From: Bacteroidota bacterium
GTDB taxonomy: Bacteria > Bacteroidota > Ignavibacteria > UBA10030 > UBA6906
Assembly (NCBI GenBank): GCA_003541875.1
Contig: DPLS01000173.1
Span: forward strand, 1-12,634
Direction: 5' to 3'
DNA: 12,634 nucleotides
In this document: piece by piece, positions 7,523-12,634 of the stretch
How positions within the stretch are numbered: the first letter of the stretch is position 1
Layout: the number at the start of each line of letters is the position of its first letter
Made by a program: the position numbers and the translations under genes
The notes under the pieces: model-generated
What the model was told of the DNA's origin: nothing
Database searches by the model: none
Seen by the model: only the letters and a program-made list of their open reading frames with translations

Positions 7523-7948
7523 GTGCCCAGAATCTATCAACATCAGTTTTTCGTACCGGATAATGCCATTGACGAAAACGGACATGTGAATAACATTGAA
7601 TATGTGAAGTGGATGCAGGACATCGCCGTGATGCATTCACAAGCGCAGGGCTTCGGCTCCAAAGAATACAAAGAGCTGGGAGTTACATGGGTGGTTCACT
7701 CACACAAAATTACGTACTCAAGTCCCGCCTTCACCGGCGATCAGATTACTGCGCTCACCTGGGTAGCAACCCTAGGACGCTCACAATCGCTGCGCAAGTA
7801 CAAGTTCATCCGAGCCAAAGATTCAAAGACCCTCGCCACTGCGGAAACCAATTGGGTGTTCATCAACACTAAATCCAATCGGCCTTGTGCCATCCACGAA
7901 AGCGTGGCAAGCGCATTCCAACTGGTTCCAGAGAGCGAAGAGCCGTAG
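7523..7948 (+). CDS. Hotdog-fold acyl-CoA thioesterase (4HBT/YbgC-FadM-like)
   Basis: The protein has 141 residues from GTG 7523, typical for single-domain hotdog thioesterases. Near the N-terminus is the family signature DENGHVNNIEYVKWMQD, with the catalytic aspartate at residue 17 and GHVNN on the start of the long helix. The rest gives the alternating strands expected: THKITYSSPAFTGDQI-like and SLRKYKFIRAKDSKTLATAETNWVFI-like regions. Members hydrolyse acyl-CoA (or acyl-ACP) to free acid and CoA in the cytoplasm. Substrate chain length cannot be read from the sequence. The gene appears to be transcribed alone, after the terminator at 7304-7339 and about 170 bp before the deoC promoter. Family assignment is strong; specificity is unknown. 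Confidence 0.88.
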   Translation: MPRIYQHQFFVPDNAIDENGHVNNIEYVKWMQDIAVMHSQAQGFGSKEYKELGVTWVVHSHKITYSSPAFTGDQITALTWVATLGRSQSLRKYKFIRAKDSKTLATAETNWVFINTKSNRPCAIHESVASAFQLVPESEEP

Positions 7949-8118
7949 AAAGAGACTCTAAAGGGCACTCCCCCAGTCGGCTCATGAGTTTGAGAAATTG
8001 CTGGCGTACTTTCCTCCTTTCCCTTGCTTTGCTTCCTGGGTCAGTATTTCAACAAACTCACGAAAGGAAATCTTCTTTCTGGGTGAAACAGGCCTGAAAC
8101 GAAACAACGCTCCAGCCC

Positions 8119-8146
8119 TTGAATTTTCCATTGATTGGGTTATATT
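8119..8146 (+). promoter_or_regulatory. Candidate promoter of the deoC-SPOR-SPOR operon
   Basis: TTGAAT at 8119-8124 and TATATT at 8141-8146 are 16 bp apart. The predicted start near 8153 would leave a leader of only about 20 nt before the ATG at 8173. That short leader has no clear Shine-Dalgarno. The rest of the gap 7949-8118 shows no convincing gene. Confidence 0.45.
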
Positions 8147-8172
8147 GATGGGAGCATGCACAGACCCAAGCC

Positions 8173-9054
8173 ATGAACCGAGAAATCATAGACCGCATTA
8201 TCAACGAAATCCTACAGGAGAAACTCAAGGGAAAAGACGGCCACATTTGCTGCAAAGACGGCGTCTGCTCCGACAACCTCTGCGTGGTCCATAACAAGGA
8301 GGGTGTTCGCAACATTGTCGGCAACGGGGCTACGCGCATTACGGCAAGCGTTGGCATCGAAGCCGCCGGTGGCGTCGAATCCGACCTCGCTGGGATGATC
8401 GACCACACCCTCCTGAAGCCCGATGCGAGCAAGTCGGAGATCGAGAAACTCTGCGGTGAAGCCAAGAAGTACGGCTTTGCCAGTGTGTGTATCAACCCGA
8501 GCTACGTTCCGCTCTGCGCAAAACTTCTGAAGGGAACGGATGTAAAAGTATGTACCGTCATCGGCTTTCCGCTTGGTGCAACTTCAACGGCCTCCAAAGC
8601 ATTCGAGACCGAGCAAGCTATCAGAGAGGGCGCGCAAGAAGTGGACATGGTAATGAATGTGGGAATGCTCAAGTCCGGCGAATATGATTATGTTGAACAC
8701 GATATCTTCGCTGTGGTGAGCACTGCCCGGCGCTACCGGGTTCTCAGCAAAGTGATACTGGAGACAGGATTCCTCACCGATGAGGAGAAGATCAAGGCGT
8801 GCGTGCTTGCGAAGCGCGCAGGCGCCGATTTCGTGAAGACCTCAACTGGTTTTGGCAAAGGCGGAGCAACGATGGGCGATATCGCTTTGATGAGAAAAGT
8901 CGTGGGAAGTACAATGGGCGTGAAAGCCTCGGGCGGGGTCCGAAGTCGCGAGGATGCGCTTGCCATGGTCGCATCAGGGGCGGACAGAATCGGTGCAAGC
9001 GCCAGCGTGAAGATTGTGAGTGGGGAGACAGCGGAAGCAACGAAAGGATATTGA
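8173..9054 (+). CDS. deoC: Deoxyribose-phosphate aldolase with N-terminal extension resembling a microcompartment encapsulation peptide
   Basis: The protein has 293 residues. Residues 73-290 are a complete class I DERA TIM barrel, starting at [12 protein letters not shown]. The key residues are present: D158 in EVDMV, Schiff-base K222 in DFVKTSTGF and K251 in GVKASGGVR, with the phosphate loop [10 protein letters not shown] near 269-278. DERA reversibly cleaves 2-deoxyribose 5-phosphate to glyceraldehyde 3-phosphate and acetaldehyde. The usual bacterial enzyme is about 210-260 residues and begins near residue 70 here. The extra N-terminus has three parts: an amphipathic helix at 1-20 (I5, I6, I9, I10, I13, L14 and L18 on one face), a cysteine cluster (C26, C27, C32, C37), and a segment at 45-61 resembling the phosphate loop. 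Helices of this type target enzymes into bacterial microcompartments, and extended DERAs are known from some of those loci. The start at 8173 lacks a Shine-Dalgarno; ATG 8395 would give a conventional short enzyme, but it also lacks one. The GTG of the next gene abuts the stop. Confidence 0.9.
   Translation: MNREIIDRIINEILQEKLKGKDGHICCKDGVCSDNLCVVHNKEGVRNIVGNGATRITASVGIEAAGGVESDLAGMIDHTLLKPDASKSEIEKLCGEAKKYGFASVCINPSYVPLCAKLLKGTDVKVCTVIGFPLGATSTASKAFETEQAIREGAQEVDMVMNVGMLKSGEYDYVEHDIFAVVSTARRYRVLSKVILETGFLTDEEKIKACVLAKRAGADFVKTSTGFGKGGATMGDIALMRKVVGSTMGVKASGGVRSREDALAMVASGADRIGASASVKIVSGETAEATKGY
9043..9048 (+). promoter_or_regulatory. Shine-Dalgarno inside the end of deoC for the first SPOR lipoprotein
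   Basis: AAAGGA lies 6 nt before GTG 9055, within the last codons of deoC. It supports a start that directly abuts the deoC stop (TGA then GTG), implying coupled translation. Confidence 0.6.
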
Positions 9055-9519
9055 GTGCATCGGTTTTCTCCATATACTCTAATGCTATTTTTTGGCGCCT
9101 TCTGTGCCGGATGCGGGAGCTCGACCGACACTCAGGAAACGCAAACACTCCCACCTCCCCCACCTATTGTGAAGCAAACCCCGCCGAAGATGGAATTCGA
9201 GACGAAGACTGACACCGTTGCAATGGAGAAATCGCAACGTGATTCGGTTGGCGCCCGTCAATCCCGCGGGGTGCAGGTCAAGTACATGGTGCAGATTGGA
9301 GCGTTCAAGGATCCTCACTACGCAAGCGACGTGCAGAGCATCGCGAGAGAGCGATATCACATGCCCGCTCTGAACGACTACAACACGGGATTGGCTCTTT
9401 ACCAGATTCGGATCGGGTTCTTCGAAACACGAGAAGACGCGTATGCGTTCCGGAAAAGAATGCTGCAAGAGCACCCCGGTGACTACAAGGATGCATGGGT
9501 CGTTCAGCTCAAAAGGTGA
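9055..9519 (+). CDS. SPOR-domain lipoprotein
   Basis: The protein has 154 residues from GTG 9055; an in-frame ATG at 9082 would leave a very short signal. Residues 1-19 are a lipoprotein signal ending FCAGC, with C20 as the lipidation site and an unusual Cys at -3. A Pro/Thr-rich linker covers about 21-70 (TLPPPPPIVKQTPPK). Residues 75-154 are a SPOR domain, starting VKYMVQIGAF and ending DAWVVQLKR, with the usual alternating strand-helix pattern. SPOR domains (PF05036) bind glycan strands lacking stem peptides and typically concentrate proteins at the division septum. The domain reaches the last residues of the protein, as is usual. The gene is the middle cistron between deoC and a second SPOR lipoprotein, with 0 and 2 nt gaps, so co-transcription is very likely. 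Membership of the SPOR family is strong; a role in division is inferred from the family. Confidence 0.85.
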   Translation: MHRFSPYTLMLFFGAFCAGCGSSTDTQETQTLPPPPPIVKQTPPKMEFETKTDTVAMEKSQRDSVGARQSRGVQVKYMVQIGAFKDPHYASDVQSIARERYHMPALNDYNTGLALYQIRIGFFETREDAYAFRKRMLQEHPGDYKDAWVVQLKR

Positions 9520-9521
9520 TC

Positions 9522-10034
9522 ATGGGAAAGCTGCTCCTGGCACTCGGCATAGTCTCGCTGACGAGTTGCGCTGCGACGAAGGAGTCGGAAGATGACTCTC
9601 AGAAACGCGACGTCCTCAAACAGTATGAGGCCACATTTCGCCCTTCGGACTACGATCAGCCCCTAAAGGATTTCTTCCCCGAGATCAAGAATCCGACCAG
9701 CAAAGATACCACTGCCGGTTCAATCAGTCTTAACCCGCAAGCTCTCGAACTCACACAAGGATACCGTGTCCAGATATTCGCAACAACGAACCATGATGAA
9801 GCTGAACAAATGAAGGCAACTGCGGAAACGCAGTTTCCCGAAGAGTGGTTCTACGTGGTGTACGATGCGCCGACCTACAAACTGCGCGCTGGGAACTTCC
9901 TGGAAAGATATGAAGCGGATCGCTTTGGCAAGTCGCTCGCCGAAAAGGGGTACAGAGACGCGTGGGTTGTGCCAGAAAAGGTGTTCAAAAACGCCCCCCC
10001 GCGCCCCCCGCAAGCACCTGATCAGCAGAAGTAA
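9522..10034 (+). CDS. Second SPOR-domain lipoprotein
   Basis: The protein has 170 residues from ATG 9522. An earlier in-frame ATG at 9495 is less likely because the one at 9522 is preceded by AAAAGGTGAT, which overlaps the upstream stop, and directly opens a signal peptide with lipobox LTSC (lipidated C16). Residues 17-75 are a charged linker that includes QPLKDFFPEI. Residues 79-154 are a SPOR domain (GYRVQIFATTNHDEAEQM ... YKLRAGNFLERYEAD ... GYRDAWVVPEKV). The tail at 155-170 is Pro-rich and is encoded by two long C runs near 9993-10009. Similarity to the upstream SPOR protein is domain-level, with matching DAWVV ends, suggesting a duplicated or paired function at the envelope. Its stop lies 2 bp from the stop of the convergent Ig-like lipoprotein gene. 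Confidence 0.85.
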   Translation: MGKLLLALGIVSLTSCAATKESEDDSQKRDVLKQYEATFRPSDYDQPLKDFFPEIKNPTSKDTTAGSISLNPQALELTQGYRVQIFATTNHDEAEQMKATAETQFPEEWFYVVYDAPTYKLRAGNFLERYEADRFGKSLAEKGYRDAWVVPEKVFKNAPPRPPQAPDQQK

Positions 10035-10036
10035 TC

Positions 10037-11743
10037 CTACCGAATCTTCAACACAACTCCCTCAACACCCCATCGGGCTCGGACCTTTATCGTGTCAGAA
10101 GAAACGGCGAAATGCTCGGAGGGGACAAATGGATATGGCCTTCCGAACGAATAACTCCTTGAGCTATCAGCATCACGGAAACTTCTGAACGTGTAGTTCC
10201 CTTCGGGCAGCTGCTCCATCTTGAAGCTGCCTGGCTTGGAAAGGGAAATGGTTTTTTCCAATGGCACATTGGCATTGACACTCGTAACGATAACGTAGAT
10301 CGGGCAACCTACGTCTTTCTTCACTTCATCAGCAACAACTCCCTCAACCGTACCAGTAGTGCGGAGATCGAGAGTCTGAAAGCGAACTGCCCACAGACTG
10401 TCCTTCCAACAGTTCTCTGTGTAATCACGTATCGAGTCCATCGCCATGCGAATCTGATACCACGCCCTGCTCTTCAAAGGTGATGCTGGCACGAGCTTCA
10501 CGTCTGTCGCATTCAACCATCGCAGGCTCGACGGCACAACTGCTTTCGTGCTGTCATTCAATTGGATCGTGTTGTCGAGAGGACGATGAAGTACTGGTTC
10601 CGAGAAGGAGATTTCAAACTCCTGTTCCAAAGAAATTCCTCTCGTGCTATCACCGATCCCGAGAACGCTGGGGAATGCGCGAAGAGTATCTGGAACTCCA
10701 GTCGCAACAATCGTTGCAAACGAGTTCGCGGAATCAAGCAGGTTTCCGAGCCGATCAAAAACATGGTGGGCCGTAACACGGTAGGCAACTCCACTATCAG
10801 TCTTCGTCGCAGTGACCAGATCGACCAAGCTCGGTGTAGTTCTATTCAGACTGGAGACCAGAATGGTAACCGGCTTCAGAGTGAGAGTGTCGGCAATTGC
10901 GAATGATCCAGCCTCAAATGCGGGGGTATCGAGAGGCTCACTGAACCGCAACTGAATATGCCGGTTGTTTACTTCTTGAGCACTTGTCACAAACGGTTTT
11001 GTCGTATCCTCACGCGAGAGGCGATACCAGAGGTCGGTGACTTTCGGATGTTCATACGTTACAACAGTATCGCCAATAGTGACTCCGAACTGATCGGTCT
11101 CTTTGTCGTAGAGCAGATTCCTAAACTCATCCCGGACGGCAATGACCCTGTACCTCCCCAATGCAATATTCGAGAGAGCGAAGATCCCGTTCTTCCCTGT
11201 TTGCACAATGTAGTCGGGCTTCACCTTCGATGGATCAAGCGTATCGGGATCGTAGGAGCTCAGTGCGTACGCAAATATCATGACGCCTTCGGGTTTCTCA
11301 TCAAACACTCGTCCGCTGATGGACCCCTGATCGATCGAGTCGCCCGTCGAGAATGCAAGAGTGTAACCTTTAGCCATGCGGTTGCGCGCTCGAATATCCA
11401 GCACGTCAGTCCCAATATTCACAACATACGTGGTGTTCTTCTTCAACTTTTGGGAGAAATTCACCTTGACATCAGTAGATCCCCAGTCAAACTCCAGATC
11501 GCCCACATACGGTGAGATGAAGATTGATTCCTCAACGGTACGGCGGTCCACATATTCGCTGAACTCAAGTTCAATGCTGTTGTCCTCAATGCGCACGGCA
11601 TTGGAATCCGGCACTGTCCTGATTACTGTGGGCGGAATTGTATCCACTGGTCCTCCTCCCGGAGGAACCTGTCCGGCACATCCCACCCAAAAAAGTGCAG
11701 AAAACAGAAGGAAAGCGTACAGGAAACTCTTTTTTGCTGGCAT
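10037..11743 (-). CDS. Multi-domain Ig-like (Big_5/SbsA-type) lipoprotein
   Basis: The protein has 568 residues from the ATG at 11743, preferred over an in-frame ATG at 11812 because it follows AAAAGG and opens a lipoprotein signal (residues 1-21, ending WVGC, lipidated C22). After the cysteine comes GQVPPGGGPVDTIPP, a hallmark of a widespread Bacteroidota lipoprotein family. Residues about 35-133 form a Big_5-type Ig domain (IELEFSEYVDRRTVEESIFI ... YTLAFSTGD). Residues 140-244 form a prealbumin-like or DUF2141-like beta-sandwich (SISGRVF ... ALGRYRVIAVRD). Two further Big_5-like units follow at 245-349 (LRFSEPLD) and 350-457 (ISFSEPVL). The C-terminal domain at 460-568 ends RARWGVEGVVLKIR. 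It is probably anchored at the outer membrane. The family is widespread but I know of no established function. It lies downstream of mltG on the same strand but appears to have its own promoter. Confidence 0.85.
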   Translation of the reverse strand: MPAKKSFLYAFLLFSALFWVGCAGQVPPGGGPVDTIPPTVIRTVPDSNAVRIEDNSIELEFSEYVDRRTVEESIFISPYVGDLEFDWGSTDVKVNFSQKLKKNTTYVVNIGTDVLDIRARNRMAKGYTLAFSTGDSIDQGSISGRVFDEKPEGVMIFAYALSSYDPDTLDPSKVKPDYIVQTGKNGIFALSNIALGRYRVIAVRDEFRNLLYDKETDQFGVTIGDTVVTYEHPKVTDLWYRLSREDTTKPFVTSAQEVNNRHIQLRFSEPLDTPAFEAGSFAIADTLTLKPVTILVSSLNRTTPSLVDLVTATKTDSGVAYRVTAHHVFDRLGNLLDSANSFATIVATGVPDTLRAFPSVLGIGDSTRGISLEQEFEISFSEPVLHRPLDNTIQLNDSTKAVVPSSLRWLNATDVKLVPASPLKSRAWYQIRMAMDSIRDYTENCWKDSLWAVRFQTLDLRTTGTVEGVVADEVKKDVGCPIYVIVTSVNANVPLEKTISLSKPGSFKMEQLPEGNYTFRSFRDADSSRSYSFGRPYPFVPSEHFAVSSDTIKVRARWGVEGVVLKIR

Positions 11744-11789
11744 GGAACCTTTTGGCGACGGGTGTGGTTTACTTAAATGAAAGCGGTTC

Positions 11790-11819
11790 AATATACTGAA
11801 ATCAGCCCTCAAATTGAAA
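11790..11819 (-). promoter_or_regulatory. Candidate promoter for the Ig-like lipoprotein gene
   Basis: On the minus strand, TTTCAA (11819 to 11814) and TATATT (11795 to 11790) are 18 bp apart, placing the start near 11783 and leaving a leader of about 40 nt before ATG 11743. The -35 box is poor, but the -10 box repeats the TATATT seen at the other candidate promoters here. Confidence 0.4.
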
Positions 11820-11823
11820 GCTT

Positions 11824-11911
11824 AGGGCTCCTCGGAATCAGTGAAGTTGGTTGAAGATCTCCAGTGATGATGGTGGGTGGTTGAGATTGATGGAGATTCC
11901 GGGAGAGCCCT
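11824..11911 (-). repeat. Long imperfect inverted repeat between mltG and the Ig-like lipoprotein gene
   Basis: The left arm at 11824-11839 (AGGGCTCCTCGGAATC) is complementary to the right arm at 11895-11911 (GATTCCGGGAGAGCCCT) except for one mismatch and one extra base. A 55-nt spacer separates them and contains a further TCCA/TGGA pairing adjacent to the stem (11860-11863 with 11891-11894). It lies after the mltG stop and before the candidate promoter of the next gene. There is no clear T-tract after the stem in the direction of transcription, so a standard intrinsic terminator is not assured. Confidence 0.5.
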
Positions 11912-11941
11912 TTTGATTTCGCTTCGACGAATCCAACCGAA

Positions 11942-12634
11942 TTACCGAGCAGCAGGTCTCCCGTTCGTATCAGTCAATGAACCTGCCTCCCGGATGTTCC
12001 TCTCTCGCCTATACTGGCGCACATAGCGCATGTGTTCTGCATAGGTCGAAGTAAACCAGTGACCACCCTTGCCGTTAGCGACAAAGAAGAGATAGTTATG
12101 ACGGGCAGGAAACAGCGCGGCCAGGATCGACGCCCTGCCCGGATTGTTGATCGGACCGGGAGGCAGCCCTCGGTACCGATACGTGTTATACGGGCTCTCT
12201 ATCTGCAGGTCGGAATAGAGTATTCGTCGCGGGCCCCCATCTATGACATATCGCAGCGTTGGATCCGCTTCAAGCTTCATCCCCTTTCGTAGTCGGTTGT
12301 GATACACGCCTGAGATGACCGGCCGTTCTTCCTGCAACACCGCCTCCCCTTCAACGATGGAGGCGAGTGTCATCACTTGATTCGTCGTCCAATCCAAGCC
12401 ATTTGCACGAGCCTGCAGTGAATCGGTGTAGAATCTCCGATACTCAGTAACAAGAGTAGTGATGAGCGCCTGTTCATCTGTTTGCCACTGGAATGTGTAC
12501 GTATCCGGGAGCAGGTAGCCTTCGAGTGAATGAGCGTTTATGCCAAGAGAATGGACAAAGGACTCATCGTGCACAAGGGCCACGAATCGTGCGGAATCTA
12601 TCCCAACGACGCGAGAAAGAATGTGCGCCTGGTG
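11942..12634 (-). CDS. mltG: Endolytic murein transglycosylase MltG, C-terminal part
   Basis: The frame is open to the right edge, so the start, membrane anchor and LysM-like N-terminal region are outside the window; 230 residues are visible. YceG/MltG motifs appear in order: SLEGYLLPDTYTF, then LASIVEGEA with the catalytic glutamate (codon 12350-12352, about visible residue 95), then VYHNRLRKGMKLEADPTLRY, SPYNTYRYRGLPPGPINNPG and a C-terminal YLFFVANGKGGHWF. MltG cleaves nascent peptidoglycan inside glycan strands at the inner membrane and is thought to set strand length. The GTG at 12583 is internal, not the start. The tail after the YceG domain is short and basic. It lies upstream of the Ig-like lipoprotein gene on the same strand, with a 198-bp gap containing an inverted repeat. 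Confidence 0.93.
   Translation of the reverse strand, partial: HQAHILSRVVGIDSARFVALVHDESFVHSLGINAHSLEGYLLPDTYTFQWQTDEQALITTLVTEYRRFYTDSLQARANGLDWTTNQVMTLASIVEGEAVLQEERPVISGVYHNRLRKGMKLEADPTLRYVIDGGPRRILYSDLQIESPYNTYRYRGLPPGPINNPGRASILAALFPARHNYLFFVANGKGGHWFTSTYAEHMRYVRQYRRERNIREAGSLTDTNGRPAAR

Noticed and set aside
7984..8097. Possible 37-residue peptide with a hydrophobic start (MSLRNCWRTFLLSLALLPGS)
   Set aside because: No Shine-Dalgarno, no promoter, Trp and Cys in odd places and no known relative; more likely chance in an intergenic gap.
9993..10009. C-run tract in the second SPOR gene as a frameshift or programmed slippage site
   Set aside because: The frame continues sensibly through a Pro-rich tail to a stop abutting the convergent gene; no sign of a broken frame.
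10958..11515. Plus-strand open frame of 185 codons opposite the Ig-like lipoprotein gene
   Set aside because: No family resemblance or start signals; the minus strand encodes an evident lipoprotein across the same interval.
11744..11812. Longer N-terminus for the Ig-like lipoprotein from ATG 11812
   Set aside because: It would place 23 mostly polar residues before the lipoprotein signal and cover the candidate promoter; ATG 11743 has AAAAGG just upstream.
1..12634. CRISPR arrays, tRNA/rRNA genes, insertion sequences or phage modules
   Set aside because: I found no spaced direct repeats, cloverleaf-like structures, transposase motifs or terminal inverted repeats on reading both strands.

Overview
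The window looks like chromosomal DNA from a Gram-negative member of the Bacteroidota/Ignavibacteria-Chlorobi group. Three open reading frames within 7 kb end in a type IX secretion system (T9SS) type A sorting domain, with the NYPNPFNP...LKVFDVLGREV...SGVYFYRL...KKLLLL pattern. There are also several lipoproteins, and one is a multi-Ig lipoprotein of a kind typical of Bacteroidota. Base composition is moderate. Most starts have a recognisable Shine-Dalgarno sequence, and several candidate promoters share a TATATT -10 box. I see no rRNA, tRNA, CRISPR array, insertion sequence or phage gene.

Layout. The left edge (1-285, +) is the tail of a PA0069/Rv2578c-type radical SAM protein. A probable operon follows (389-2591, +). 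It holds a very short reading frame that is little more than a signal peptide joined to a T9SS sorting domain, then a complete secreted T9SS cargo of unknown function, then a polytopic membrane protein. On the minus strand (2632-3291) is a zinc-ribbon membrane protein with a DUF2318-like cysteine-rich domain. It is transcribed divergently from a 1262-residue T9SS-exported modular protein (3494-7282, +) built from a beta-propeller, a carboxypeptidase-regulatory-like domain, two FnIII-like domains, a CBM9/DOMON-like domain and a sorting domain. A clear intrinsic terminator follows it.

Next is a stand-alone hotdog-fold acyl-CoA thioesterase (7523-7948, +). After it comes a tight three-gene operon (8173-10034, +): a deoxyribose-phosphate aldolase with a 70-residue N-terminal extension, then two SPOR-domain lipoproteins. 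On the minus strand, abutting this operon tail to tail with 2 bp between, is the Ig-like lipoprotein (10037-11743). Further upstream on the same strand is the C-terminal part of the endolytic transglycosylase MltG (11942 to the right edge).

How they fit together. The two SPOR lipoproteins and MltG point to peptidoglycan metabolism. The T9SS cargos and the Ig lipoprotein point to the cell surface. The most interesting item is the aldolase. Its first 20 residues form an amphipathic helix resembling the encapsulation peptides that target enzymes into bacterial microcompartments. The helix is followed by a cysteine-rich linker and a segment resembling the enzyme's own phosphate-binding motif. No shell gene lies in this window, so the microcompartment reading is an inference to test elsewhere in the genome.
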